This document shows, piece by piece, positions 1 to 11,459 of a stretch of 64,000 bases of DNA. The stretch is from Pisolithus tinctorius (Eukaryota > Basidiomycota > Agaricomycetes > Boletales > Pisolithaceae), in the NCBI GenBank assembly GCA_024663395.1, contig JANFAH010000011.1:806001-870000 (forward strand), given 5' to 3'. The number at the start of each line of letters is the position of its first letter. Position 1 is the first letter of the stretch. Under the pieces are notes generated by a model. It searched no databases, was not told where the DNA came from, and worked only from the letters and a program-made list of their open reading frames with translations. Both the position numbers and the translations under genes were made by a program.

Positions 1-640
1 ATCGGTGACCGCAAGTTGCGAGTAGACGGCGTAGAGGTCTGGTGTTGCTGAGAGGTTCTGCAAGTTGGAGTCTTGAGCGATCTTCGTGATTTCCATCAAA
101 AGATCATGATGCGTTTGCACAGATGATACTTTTTTGGCATCATACTTGGAATTACGGTCACCTGTAGAGTGGGATCTTCAGCTTTATCTAACTTTGTGAC
201 CCGCTTCATGAGGTTCTCCGCGTGTCGAGGAAGCAAGGTGAAAATATCACATCCTGTGTCTCAGGAGCAGTAATCACCCCAATCGTCTTTATCGGTGACA
301 TCGACTCTTCGTCAGGAAAAGCCTGAGGCCCTCACGGATGTCGAATGCAGCAGCGAACATCTCTCCAGGATTGCCGGTCGTCAGTGCGACTGCGATGGTG
401 TCGAGAATGCGAGTAGCAGGGTTGATGTAGCTGGACGGATTCTAGTGCCACTTGTCGACACGCATATCGAGATCTGAGTAACCGAACTGATTGAGCAGTT
501 GAAGCTGCTCCGAAAAACGAGCTTGGCAGCCCAAGATTCCGGACCGGTTTTCCATGATGTTGATGGAAATTTGGCGACTGGTTCGTGTCGCCGCAGCTTG
601 GAGGCAGGCTAACAACTACAGGGCTTTGCTGATCGTTGTG
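1..640 (-). pseudogene. Decayed third copy of the deaminase-fold gene (5' part)
   Basis: Read on the minus strand, this stretch matches the 5' half of the two deaminase genes at 9947 and 14672, and it runs off the left window edge. From a possible ATG at 555 it keeps the peptide SEQLQLLNQFGYSDLDMR, then RILDTIAVALTTG and an FAAAFD segment. Near the window start LQNLSATPDLY matches LQNISATPDLY of the intact copies. The frame is broken by a TAG about 36 codons in and by several shifts. The non-coding leader upstream of the ATG (about 560-640) also matches the leader of the intact copies, so a whole gene unit was duplicated. It lies in the opposite orientation to the other two. I infer an old inverted duplicate; the catalytic part is outside the window. 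Confidence 0.75.
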
Positions 641-3359
641 GTGGCGCAAGTTTGAGCGAGACGACATTGGAATGTGTCCGAGTCAGGCTTCCGGATGGGT
701 CGGGGTTCAACCGGACAGGATGGTGTTCCAACTTGCTTTCATCTAGTCTCCTTAGCAAGTCTGTAGATCAATATGCGGCGAACATCGATGTGTATCCCGG
801 GCGGTTAAGCCCAGCAGGGTCTGCTGGGGAATTTACTCTCACTTGCCGACCACTTCACGGTCTCCTTCACCACCGCCTCAATGGGCATCCCACGGCACAT
901 CCGCACTTTCGTCTCAACCACCCCAAGAGCCACCACTAGCTACGGACGGAAGGCGACGTCCCCTGCATCTGTGGGTTCACCTGCGATGGCGGTTTCTGTT
1001 TCGCTTCCGACGTCTGTTCGTCATGCCGCCTGCTTTGGCATGGTCGAGGGAGGCGTACAAGAAGAATGGCGGTGTCGGAGGTGTCAGGATGGCAGGATCG
1101 ACGAGCAGCAGAGGGAGCCGTTACATAAACCACCGGAAGGTTAACCACGAAGACCAACATCCCACCGCGGGATGAGAAACCGCGACGATCGGGCACTGTT
1201 ATCGCGCTTTCCACAGATTGTGCAGCCCTGTACGCAACCAAGAACAGGAAACGAGCCTCGATCCTGAGTTCAGCGGGTGACCCTTGAGCCCATGCCAACC
1301 ATCAACAGCTATCCGCCCAGGTTCGTCAAGCATTTCTCAACTGCGCGTCTCGTTTCCATTCGGATATTCGTGCTAGATTTTCTCCCAACTATTGTCAGTT
1401 CCACCTTCAGCTCACTGGCGTGCTGCTGACGTGTCCCTGCTAGACGCCTGCCCTCACGCCTTACAAGACGGAAATGCCTTCCCGTCAAATATCAGTGCTC
1501 GTTCGTATGTACTGTTGCTCCCACATTGTGTTCGTGTTGCATACATAGAAGAACATGAGGTTGTCCGTTTGCAAGCTTCTCTGCACTCAGTCTTGGACAA
1601 GGTCAGTATATTTCAAGTTTCGCACCACATTTAAGGTCTGTTTAAATACTGACTACCGCGTTGTGTTGCTTACCATTCATCGACGCACGGCAGAACGGGC
1701 GTTGCATATGGATTCAAGCACTTGACCACGTATTACAATGCCGAGCATGTACTGAGGCTGACGTCCATCTGAATAGACTGCTCAACAGATGAACACGAAG
1801 AGGAAGCTAGAAGTAGATACAACAGGTGAGCCTGCTGTGATACTAGTCCATCTTTCCTAAATGAGCATCGTGGTGTACGTCTCATTCTCATGGCAGAAGG
1901 TGTTCGTGTCGGGAAGAAACAAGTTATCTGCCCTCATGTATCAGAAGGCTGTGGTACTCAAAAGTTTGCCCTGGTATTTTAACCGCACACCTTGTGCCAA
2001 TGAGGGGTGTTCTGGTTTTCCGGTCAGTGGCTGAGGGGTATAGAGGCGGTGCCCGCAAGGGTCTGGTCCTAACACTAGGTCTGTGATATTTTAATACTGG
2101 AGGGCCATTGGTCATCACTGTACGCAGAGGCGCACTTTTGCATACTCTTCAACGACACCTCGAGCAGAATATCGTATGCGGTTCCCCTCCACAGAATTTG
2201 TGTGTGGCTCCTCAGCGATATACTCTACACGTCTGCGTCGTTGCAGCCTGTCGACCGGGAAAGAGAGAGAAAAGGAGAGCACGAAGAACCAGTACTTGCC
2301 GCCAGCACATGAACGAGACGGAGGAAGAGATCGGCGCTCCAGGACTTATCCTCACCTGACGTCGCCAATACCTGCTGAGCTGGCATACTCTGCTCTGTCG
2401 ATCTCGCGTGAATCCGACCGGCCAACAAACCCCTCCCAATCTATACGGGATGAGCGACGGCGGGGCGCAGCTGCGGTAACACCCCACCATACACCCACGC
2501 GGTCCAGGCTCTACCAGGCGATACAGTGTCGCACCCGAGGCAGCTGCTCCTGGTGGACCAGGTAAGCGGTACAGCATTCCTGAGAAGCGACGAGCAATGC
2601 CAGCCTAACCACCATCACGCGATACGCGGTACCCGGACAAGCATCTTCTCAAGGCTCACAGTCTCGGGGTGGATATAGGCGATGCGACCCCCGTTCGCGC
2701 AATGATTAGGTAGTTTCAGTAAAGAATCCTTGGATACCGTGACAGGTGCGAATACAGCTGCGAGGCAAGATACCCGACACGTTTATGTGAAAGGTTGCGG
2801 TGAATGGAGTTTCCATTCGGAAGGTTTGTGCGTTATGTGGGATGACGCTGAAATGTGATAAGGTTCAGCTAGAAAGAATGGTGTTGCTTTCCTTTACTCA
2901 CTTTGGAAAGCTTGTGTAGATCTATGCCCCGATATTAAGTTCGAACCCTCTCTGTCGCCAGCCCTCGGCGACCCAAGTGGTCCGTTGCTCCATCGTTTCA
3001 TCTCCGCAAGTGGGCCCGTATAATCGTTTACTCGACCACCTATTGTTACGGCGGACAGAGAGCATAATACAATACTCGGAGGTCCTCGACGCCGTTTTCG
3101 TGGTTTTCGTCAACCAGCATGACTGCGCCAGTGTCGTACACATACTACAGTCGAACTCCTATTCTAGCATCACTGCCAGAGCTGAAACTCACTTTCTGAC
3201 ATCTCCTTGGGTTCGGAACGACTGTCTGACTCACTGAACTCACTTGATAACAGCGGGGGATCCCTTGGAGTATCATCGACATAGACAACAATTTACACAA
3301 CACTCGATGCTTTCTTACACTGAAAAAACATGCTAATCATTCACTTGCCGTTTCCCCGT
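641..3359. other. No supported gene
   Basis: About 2.7 kb of CpG-normal sequence. Several open frames of 60-130 codons exist on both strands, but none shows a recognisable motif, an intron pattern, or agreement with the flanking genes. The segment could contain promoters for neighbouring genes or highly decayed coding sequence; I see nothing I can name. Confidence 0.4.
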
Positions 3360-4050
3360 TCACAACTCACGGTCAAGAAATTGGAAGTTGAACAGCTCCT
3401 GGGGAGGGTAACCAGGTGGTGCTGTGTCAATTTGCCCGAGGGGACCGATGTGGATCTGAAAGACAGGCATGTCTCAGTCCTCTAGGATATCTTCATAATC
3501 GATGTCCCAAAGTTACCTGCTTGCTTTCGCCTTTGACCGGAGCGATCCATCCAATTTCTTCCCGGCCATCAAGTCTCTTGGTGATCCTGTCCATCCATCC
3601 ATCCATCCACATGAACCCACGACCAGTTATATGAAGTTGTCAGAATCCAGTGGACCAGAACAAAAGGAGTGAATGCGACCTACGTATAGGCATCGTGAAA
3701 TTGTCTGTATTTAATCACCCACTCTTGAGGGGGTCTCTCCAGCGCCGCAAACAGCCTCCCTTCCAGCTCGACGACTTGCATTCCGTTGATGCTGAGTGTG
3801 TATATATCACCTTGGACTCGCCGGAAGACGAACTGCAGCAAGCAGGAGCGTGAGATGATGAAGTATTCATCATGCACGTGGGGGGAGGAGGGACGATGAT
3901 ACCTACCACTGGGGGCCGGATCCCGGGAGCCCTTTCAATCAAGTTGACTGGTAGGATAGTAGGTAGGAGCAAGGAAATGCCAACGTAGGGGTCGCCTGGG
4001 AGAGCTGAGGAGATGATGACCTCGTAATCTGCTTTGATATTGCTGGGCAT
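3360..4050 (-). CDS. I66-type peptidase inhibitor-like protein, possibly broken
   Basis: Beta-trefoil inhibitors of the MEROPS I66 type are small cytosolic serine-protease inhibitors found in basidiomycetes. From ATG 4050 the protein starts MPSNIKADYEVIISSALPGD. After an intron at 3833-3906 (GTAGGT...CTGCAG) it continues through DIYTLSINGM, EGRLFAALE and EEW-like QEWVI. A last exon carries IHIGPL and YPPQELFNF and stops at 3360. The order 'YTL...G.LFA.LE...EW.I...YPP.ELF' is typical of the family. The join between the second exon (ending HDAYT) and the third (ITGRGFMWMDG) is unsatisfactory: GTAGGT is a good donor but no AG lies where the acceptor should be. The phase of the last junction is also off. 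A TCCA microsatellite lies in the third exon. It may therefore be a recent pseudogene. Confidence 0.55.
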
Positions 4051-4129
4051 GCTGACAGTGATGCGTTTGCTCGCAAGATTAGGTGTGGGGAATTGGGGAC
4101 CCAACAGTCTTAACTCTGGGAGATAGATG

Positions 4130-4560
4130 ATTGCCCCTGGTCAGCGTCCTTTTATTCCGCACGACACGGCGCAAAGGACATCACGGCTAGGTGAGAAGTC
4201 TTCGAGTTGGCGTAATGCCGTGCTTGATTTGGGTGGGCTTCTATTCGGTCTGTCAAGGATCAGGGGAATGCTAACGTAGCAGTTGCCCCTGATGCCGCTG
4301 AGAGCTAAGAAGGTAACGACCTCAGTATCTGCTTTGATACTGTTGGGCATGCTGACAGTGATGTGTTCGCTGGAAAGACCAGGTATGGGAAATTTAGGAC
4401 CCGACCGGCGTTAACTCTGCCAGACGGATGCAGGTTGTTGGTCAACGTCCTGTTATCCTCCATAGCGAGCTGGCGAAATACCACACAGCTAATTGCCTCA
4501 TTCGAGCGGACTTCTACTCGACATCAGACCACAGGGGGATAACTTGTCAACATCGAGAAG
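4130..4560 (-). pseudogene. Truncated tandem duplicate of the I66-like gene 5' end
   Basis: An ATG at 4350 opens MPNSIKADTEVVTFLALSG, which parallels MPSNIKADYEVIISSALPG of the neighbouring gene. The upstream DNA is also duplicated: the stretches beginning with the start-codon region near 4048 and near 4348 align for about 100 bases or more, with clear divergence. The copy lacks the later exons (the YTL, LFA and EW blocks), so it is a promoter plus partial exon 1 only. The repeat period is about 300 bp. A role as an alternative promoter cannot be excluded, but decay is simpler. Confidence 0.6.
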
Positions 4561-4882
4561 GCCTGGAACCCATCCTTGGAGTTGACTAATCCTGAGGGAC
4601 AAAGTTCATTAAACTTCCCCTGTGGCCAGGAATACAACATAGATCATCTGATCGCACGTTTGCTCATATGCACCAGGTTCTCTCCTGGATTGTTCGGTAC
4701 ACCGTTTAGGACTGTCCTGGGAATTGACCACTGCTTTGTGTGTATCACGCAACGGTTGTGCACATTTATTTATTTCCCAAATGGAGCGCCATATCAATCG
4801 ATCAGCGTAATCAGCACAATGAACAAGCAAGTGTATATGTGTGTCATGGGGATTCTCTAAAATAAGCCTTCCGTCGCATAAA

Positions 4883-7402
4883 TCAATAAATGTACCTTGC
4901 CGCACTCACTAACCAGACCTTCCATCGTGGCCGTTCACTCTTATCCTCCTCCCGTGCTTTCCGCTCCATCATATCACGTTGGCGAACTTGCAAACCCTCC
5001 CCCCGTTGCCACACCGCATCCGTGTCCAGGTCGACTTTCAGGAGAGGCACGATGTGCTCGCGTTTGCCAAGCATGAACCGTTCGTATGCAATGTATCCGA
5101 CATACAGAATAAGATAAAGTGCAACGCCGATGTACGCCGCGACCACGTTCTGCAGATAATTCGCAAGGGTTAGCGACAACCTCCGCCACGAGGTAATTCA
5201 TAATGAGTAACTCACCCTAGGACTGAACGGCTGTTCTTTCACAGCAGCATACCCTTCCGCAATGAACATCAGAACTGCAAGGACGACCACACCAACAGGG
5301 AGAACCGGGAACAGAGGTTGGACGTAGGGCAAGTCAGCTAACGAGCGTCCCTGTGCGTGGTACGCTGCGCGGAAGCGCAACGAGATGACACCGATCGAAC
5401 CCCACACTAGCAGTGCCGATATACCCGTCAAATTCAGTAACCAAGTAAACACCACGCCCTCTCCCCATATAGTCGTTAAAAATGTTAGACAGGCTACACC
5501 AAGCGAAACCCTTGATTTATGGCGTAAGAGACCCGCGCCCTATAGTATACACGACTTACAGCAATGCAGGTATAGGAACACCTCGTTTGTTCACCCAACC
5601 GAAAACCTTGGGTGCTTGGCCTGACCTTGCCAGTGAGAGTAGCATGCGGGAACTCCCGTAGAATGCAGAGTTCGTCGCAGAGAGAACTGCAGTGAGGAGT
5701 ACGGCATTGACGATATGAACTGCAGCACCGAAGCCTGCGCGTTGAAACACGACGGTGATTGGAGACGCCGTAACGTCGGAGTCTGATCAAAGATGAAGTG
5801 AGCACAATAACTGCCTGAAGAAGCTCAGAAAGCATCGTACTGTAAGCAGATGTGAGAAGAGTAGGATCTTTCCAGTTGATGCAGAGCCCGATAGTCAGAA
5901 TAGCCAGGATATAAAACAGCACGATCCGAAAGAACGTTGCCTCGATGGCACGCGGGACAGACTTATAGGGTCGATCGGACTCGCCAGCGGCAACAGCGAC
6001 CAATTCTACACCACCGAACGAATAAAATGCGTACACAAATGTCTGGGAAAAGTTCGAAAACCCCCCGATGAAGGCCTGAGAGTTGTGGAAGTTCGAGAGG
6101 CCCTACAAGGGCTGGTCAGACTTCTATCTTGCCTCGCTAGGAGAAAAGAAACAGTATTCACGGGACCTGGATGACCGTTAATTCCACCCCAGTCATAGAT
6201 TAGACCGACAAGGATGAAAATCACGATCATCAAAACTTTGATCAGAGCGAACCAGTACTCGGACTCCCCTAATTGCATATTAATTCCGCCTTCCTTGGGT
6301 GGCTATCACTGGACCTCACCATAAACACGGACGTGGATCAGTTGCAACGGAAATATAGGAACAATGATTATCAGTGCCCACTGCCAGGGCTGAATTTGGG
6401 GCGCCCAAAACTACAGAACTCATGGTGTCGTTAGCATTAATCACATTTCATGCAAATTTGGTCTCGCAAAACCAAAAACCGGATCAACTTGCTTACCTCC
6501 AAGATAATGGCGGCAGCAGTCAGTTCGCTTGCTATTAAGTCAAGTGACCCATAGTTGCTTCACTAACGTGATGTGAGTAGTGGCGATGTACCCACGTATA
6601 GACAATGCCCTGTCATGCATCGAAGAGGAAGAAAGGGCCAAACGTCACGGGATTTCTACTGCGTGCGGGAAAAAAGAGACCACGAACCACTGAAACCAGT
6701 AATTCCAACCTGATTCGCATGTGGTTAGATATTGCATAACGTCAATGAAAGAAGCGCAGTCTTACCGAGAGTAAATCCAAGAGCAGGAGAAACAAATCTA
6801 CTACCAAAAACCGAAAAGGCACCAGAAACCGGGTACATCGCTGCCATCTCACCGCTGGGAAGAAACATGAGGATCTCCCTTCTTCTTGAGGGACAGAGCG
6901 GGGGACATACAGAGAGATGACGACAGTGTAAACAAAGAGGCCGACCACCACGTACGAAAGCAGGGCACTCCCGGGACCTGCAAGCGCGATAGCCTTGACA
7001 TAGCTGCTGTGAGTCTCGAATGAAAATCGCTGAGATGGCGGCTTTCACTCACCGACCCAGCGCTCAGGAATATACCTGTGCCGATAGTCCCTCCGATGGC
7101 TGACTTCCACTTTGTCAGATAGAAGTGTAGTGACCGAAGAGTATGAACGACTTGATTGAGAAGACATACGCACCCAGCATCATTAGATGCCTACTCTGCA
7201 TCGCTCGTTTCGTGTCATTGGCAGTGCCTGTAATGGTCAGGCGCCTCCACAATGTAGCAGTGCGCCGACCCGTTGAGCTCTCGACATGGACCCCGCTCTC
7301 ATCGTCTGCAGCCCTTTCCTTAAATAACTCAGTAGGAGAGGAGATGTTCGTGGCACTTGTCCTTGCAGCTTCGGTAGTTGCGGCGACAATTTGGTCCCCC
7401 AT
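4883..7402 (-). CDS. Amino-acid permease (yeast AAT/APC type), about 11 introns
   Basis: Predicted plasma-membrane permease that imports amino acids by proton symport, with about 12 membrane helices. Exons chain from ATG 7402 to a TGA at 4883-4885. They give the family signature AIGGTIGTGIFLSAGS in helix 1, SLGEMAAMYPVSGAF, ELTAAAIILEFW, YGESEYWFALIKV, FYSFGGVELVAVAAGES, NSAFYGSSRMLLSLA and LNLTGISALLVWGSI. The introns I place are 7100-7173, 6994-7052, 6855-6910, 6710-6765, 6411-6496, 6269-6319, 6103-6161, 5783-5840, 5511-5559 and 5150-5215. Two of these (6994 and 5511) appear to use AAG acceptors. One junction, between about 6540 and 6680, I could not resolve cleanly, so a small defect there is possible. 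The N-terminus is hydrophilic and cytosolic and the tail is charged, as in the family. Otherwise the gene looks intact. Confidence 0.85.
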
Positions 7403-7948
7403 TAGTCGGGCACGAGACAAGAGGAAAGTATTACCGGTGGTTCGGGACCCGAGTAAGACTTACATACTCAATGGACGGTGGTGACTTGCGTAAGCCGAAC
7501 CATCATCAGTATTCGAGATACTCCAACATTGGGACTATACAGTCAACATCAGAATGGCTTACATACTACTTCTCACACAACTTAGTTCGAAAAATGCCCA
7601 GCGGCAGTTACACTTGATTTACTTTAACCTGGTTCGAATAATGTACAGTGGCGGTTATACTTGATTTACTTCAACTTATCCCTCTAACTAACATCTCACT
7701 TATCAAGAAGTGAGATCAGCAAGAAAATCAGACCTTAAGTGTCATTCGCGGGAAGAGTGCACCTAAGGTTTTGCTGATGAACCAATAGACAACGGAGCGT
7801 CGACAAATGAGAAGTCGCAGGAACAAAGGAGGGAAGATGGGGGAAGAAGTCGCAGAAGCAAAAGAAGCGAGACGGCTCGCCAAGCCCTAGACGCCAAAGC
7901 CGTCAGTTTTAAGTATAAAAGGATTAGATGGAAGAAAGAGACGAACCT
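7403..7948. other. Intergenic between divergent minus-strand genes, with a short tandem duplication
   Basis: No gene is supported. A tandem duplication of about 47 bp occurs at 7581-7675; both units contain ACTTGATTTACTT. The left part probably holds the permease promoter. Confidence 0.4.
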
Positions 7949-9640
7949 AGTTGAAAACCGGATAGAGGTTGGCATTGAGGAACTTGGCCTTGATGATGAG
8001 CCAGAGCCAGAACATCGGCATGGCGTAAGTAACATCCGACGACTCCGTCTTGCCAAACTCGCCAGTAAGGAGTCCACCGAATTCGCCACTGCCGCAGGCG
8101 ATCATCGACCCGGAGTCTCCGCTCTTGGAGAAAGCGCCTGATTCGCTGTCGTATGGGAGGATTGCCCATTCAATCGAGTCCCGGTGAGTTTGGTTGGAGA
8201 GGTACTCGCGCACATAGGAGAGGCGTCCAGTGGCACGACCAATCGTGGTGAGAGTGGTAAGGCCGCGCTTAATGACGTAGAGGCAGTTTTCGCCGTCGTG
8301 GTCCTTCGTCTCGGGATGGCGCATGCAATCCTCAGCGAGAATGTCCGTGAGCACGAGGAGGCGTTCAGCTGGGTACTTGAAGCCAGACTGCGCGTGCGTG
8401 CGGGGATACATCTTGTTTACGAACTTGGCGCCCTCGATCTCCGTCCCTGAATATAAACAGTTACACCTTTAGTGAAAAAGATCAGCACGCACCTGAGTCA
8501 ATAACGTTCCCCCTAAAGTTAGACAAAAACTTGGGCTTATAGATCTTGACGACGCAAGCGTCCCTGGGGAAGCCGTGCGGAGCTGTACCCGAGAGTGATA
8601 GCAGGCGACCAGACAACGCGGCCGATCACACGCTGGCTCTGCTTACCGGATTCCTTCTTTGTCCACTCGTAGAGCTCCTGATGCTCGTTGATCGTCTCCT
8701 CCAGCAGCTCTCGAGTCTCCGTCAGCTCCTTCTTCGCCTGCTTAGCGACAGGGATATCGCCTGCTGCCCTCCCCTCCAACCTCCTGATCAACTCCCTGTG
8801 GATCTCCGCCGCAGTGCCAAGGTTTCCGATCCGAATCTGGATGGACTTGAGGTAGTCATCCCATGCCTTGGTGCCCATGAGGAGGACTTCCTTACGAGGC
8901 CTGCGGGACCGTAGGTGTAGTCGGAATTGACCTCACCCGCCGGAAAGAGAACGCGGCGGGCCGTAACGCCACAGAGGTCGTCGCCGCTCTTGAAGTAGAA
9001 GCCCATAGTGCCCTGGAAGTGGGGCATCTTCGCGGAAGCGATAGGAAGTCCAAGCGCAGTAGTGAGAGGATCAATGACATGCCCAATTACATCCAGGTCC
9101 GAAGCCGGTTGGTAGAGCTCTGCACCAGCTGAGTGCCTGAACACTGATTCACGGAAATCGATGTCAACGGCTGTCCTCGTCCTCGAGGAGTACGAGTATG
9201 GCGTTGGCTAAGTCAAACGCATCTTCACCGGTGAGACTATCAGGAAGAGCGCCGACCCAGATCACGACGGGACTGATAATAGCAGGTGTTTGTTGGTCTG
9301 GGACCATGCGGAAATGGACGAGGTCGATGGTTGAAAAGTGGACCTGCTGGTGCTTCAAGCGATGAGTCCCTTGTGCATGAGGAAGGGATCCTTCGAGGTA
9401 CAGTAGACCAGCTTGAGAGGGGAATTGGAGATCCCCGAATAATAGAAGGTGGCCTAGACCTTGGATATAGCGTTGGGAGGGGAGCCAGAAGAGACCCTCG
9501 AGACAAATCCGTCGTAGAAAAGACTGGGTCGGTGAAGTCCACGCCAGTGGGGGAGAGGGTACGGCCCTGGCTGTTCTGCCTGACTAGGGCGATGCACTCT
9601 TGGAGGAATTCCGAAGCATTAACTTAGACGAGTATGCGAG
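7949..9640 (-). pseudogene. Trypsin-like peptidase family of basidiomycetes, frameshifted
   Basis: The fragments in order match a large agaricomycete family with a trypsin-like fold. They are GVDFTDPVFSTTD near 9540, VVIWVGALPDSLTGEDAF near 9260, IDFRESVFRHSAG near 9150, GTMGFYF and GVTARRVLFP near 8970, VLLMGTKAWDDYL near 8880, VIKRGLTTLTTIGR, KSGDSGSMI near 8120 and a C-terminus ending at 7951. The GDSG serine motif is kept. The family's usual TARHVLF histidine is arginine here (TARRVLF). One clean intron lies at 8447-8492. Reading frame changes near 9500, 9180, 8900 and 8590 do not coincide with intron borders, so I call it a pseudogene. Assembly indels are an alternative explanation. Confidence 0.7.
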
Positions 9641-9798
9641 CGGGTCAGTACAAAAGGATGGTGCTAGTAAAACGTTAAATAACTTGCTTGCTCTGGCCGA
9701 ACACAACTCGATGAAGGAGTCAATCAACGGCTGACGTAAGAGAACATCATGCCGTCAGCGTCGAGTCAGTATCAAACGAGCCGGTCTCACCGTCTCAG

Positions 9799-9919
9799 GT
9801 GCGTAATATCACTGGGTGTCCACGAGCGCTAAGATCCCTCCCAGTTACTGCTATCAATCGTCGCAGGCTATTGGCCTGTTTCCAAGCTGTGGCGACACTT
9901 GTCAGCCTGCCCATAACAG
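9799..9919 (+). other. Probable 5'-UTR intron of deaminase copy 1
   Basis: The segment begins GTGCGT after CAG and ends AACAG, 27 bases before ATG 9947. The same layout recurs before the second copy at 14542-14644. Conservation of borders and leader between copies supports a spliced leader, though it is not proven. Confidence 0.4.
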
Positions 9920-9946
9920 TAGATTGTGAATCGTTCCGTCCACGAC

Positions 9947-11437
9947 ATGGCAGCTCAACAAGATCACCAGAGCGTGTTAATGAGCAATCAACACCGTCTT
10001 TCTGAGCAGCTTCAGCTGCTCTTCCACTTCGGCTACTCAGATTTTGATATGCTTTATGAAGGATTCGGCAAGCACAGTAACAAGGCGACGTGGCACCGTG
10101 ACACCAAAATCACCATTCGCATCCTCGATATCATCGCGGTCGCACTGACCACCGGCCTGGCCAGAGATGCCTACGCTGCTGCATTCGACACCCATGGAGG
10201 TCTCACGCTTGTCTTGGCAAAGAACGAACCTTTCACAGATGACGATGATCGCGCTGTTCGTGATTTGTTCATGGTGGTCACCGCTCCCCAGACTACAGAG
10301 CCAGAGGACGTTTTTCCTTTCCTATTTACGCGTTGCGGGGCAAACATTGCGAAGCGGATCGCGAAGATGGATGACGCTGTGCGCGGTTTCTCCCATGGCC
10401 TCGAGGAAGTCTTAAGGAACTACACACCCGAGCCCTCCGTCGACAAAGAGTTTCCCCTCTCTACGGATTATCTCGATATCCAGTATCGTGGCCAACAAGT
10501 CCCATTTGAGCAAATCATGCGTGATCTGTTGGGGTGTATCATGGACAGGGTTGGAGATTTCAACTTACAGAATATATCAGCAACGCCAGACCTCTACCCC
10601 CACTACATGACGCTTGTGTTCGTCGCCCTCGTTCTCAAAAGATCCCGTCTGCTACGTTCGCTCTGTGAATCCACCAGCCTTATGGATCGCAACCGCATAC
10701 TGCAGGCGGAACGGCTGAAACGCCGCATTGCCAAGGTCTGTCAGTATTACGACGGTATTGATGACCTCATCACGTATACGAGGCGCTATTTCCCACAAGG
10801 CATTGTACATCGCTGGGTCGACCCGATTCCTGACACGGGTGAGACTACGGTTAATCTGGAGGACGACTACTTGGTGGCCATCGAACGGGCACTCGGCGGT
10901 GTTTCTCCTTCGACGCACACTCTGACCACGCTGCGCAAGGACTTCCCGAACATGGGAGAGAGGTGGGGCGCGAGTCGTTCTATCACAACTCGGCTCCACG
11001 CCGAAATCCGCATCCTGCCTCATCTCAGCAAGTCGTTCGATGCTTCGGATCGCTTCCAGCAGCAACCTATTGGATGTAGCAAACGGAGTTGCTTATGCTG
11101 CACTTTGTGGATCTGGGCATATAATGACAGGTACCGGACAAATTGGCTGACGTCTGGGTCGCATGGAAAGCCTTCCTCTGCTTGGGCTTTGCCTGGTTGC
11201 TCCTACGCTCATGCTTGTGTGGCAAACGGGCGGAGCGATGTTGATATAGCTGTCATGAACGGGGTCCAGAAACGCCTGACTCACACTATTGAGAAGCTAT
11301 TTCCAGGTCAGAGGAGGCTCTCTGATGAACATCGGTCGAGCGGGTCGGAATCAGGGGAAAATGACTCGGGAGAGGAGCGGAAGAAGAGGCGAAAGAAACT
11401 GTCCCTTACAGCGAAAAAATACTTGCACGCCATTTAG
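9947..11437 (+). CDS. Fungal OTT_1508-type deaminase-fold protein, copy 1 (496 aa)
   Basis: A single-exon gene of 496 codons from ATG 9947 to TAG 11437. A GTG upstream also reads open, but the ATG starts where the second copy starts. The C-terminal third has the zinc-deaminase signature: HAE at residues 351-353, then CSKRSCLCC at 377-385, giving a Cys-x-x-Cys pair. This matches the OTT_1508-like branch of the cytidine-deaminase superfamily, which is expanded in some fungi. The N-terminal two thirds are helical and have no motif I can name. The tail (from about residue 465) is rich in Ser, Glu, Lys and Arg and ends in a basic KKRRKK run. Substrate and role are unknown; family comparisons suggest nucleic-acid or nucleotide deamination, but that is inference. 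No introns are visible in the coding part. Confidence 0.75.
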   Translation: MAAQQDHQSVLMSNQHRLSEQLQLLFHFGYSDFDMLYEGFGKHSNKATWHRDTKITIRILDIIAVALTTGLARDAYAAAFDTHGGLTLVLAKNEPFTDDDDRAVRDLFMVVTAPQTTEPEDVFPFLFTRCGANIAKRIAKMDDAVRGFSHGLEEVLRNYTPEPSVDKEFPLSTDYLDIQYRGQQVPFEQIMRDLLGCIMDRVGDFNLQNISATPDLYPHYMTLVFVALVLKRSRLLRSLCESTSLMDRNRILQAERLKRRIAKVCQYYDGIDDLITYTRRYFPQGIVHRWVDPIPDTGETTVNLEDDYLVAIERALGGVSPSTHTLTTLRKDFPNMGERWGASRSITTRLHAEIRILPHLSKSFDASDRFQQQPIGCSKRSCLCCTLWIWAYNDRYRTNWLTSGSHGKPSSAWALPGCSYAHACVANGRSDVDIAVMNGVQKRLTHTIEKLFPGQRRLSDEHRSSGSESGENDSGEERKKRRKKLSLTAKKYLHAI

Positions 11438-11459
11438 GTTACTTAGTACGTGTACACAA

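Noticed and set aside
843..1298. Overlapping 87-120 codon frames on both strands
   Set aside because: Arg/Ser/Pro-rich composition typical of chance frames in GC-rich DNA; no motif and no ATG context.
2108..2577. 129- and 121-codon opposing frames
   Set aside because: No recognisable domain, no intron structure, and codon composition fits chance.
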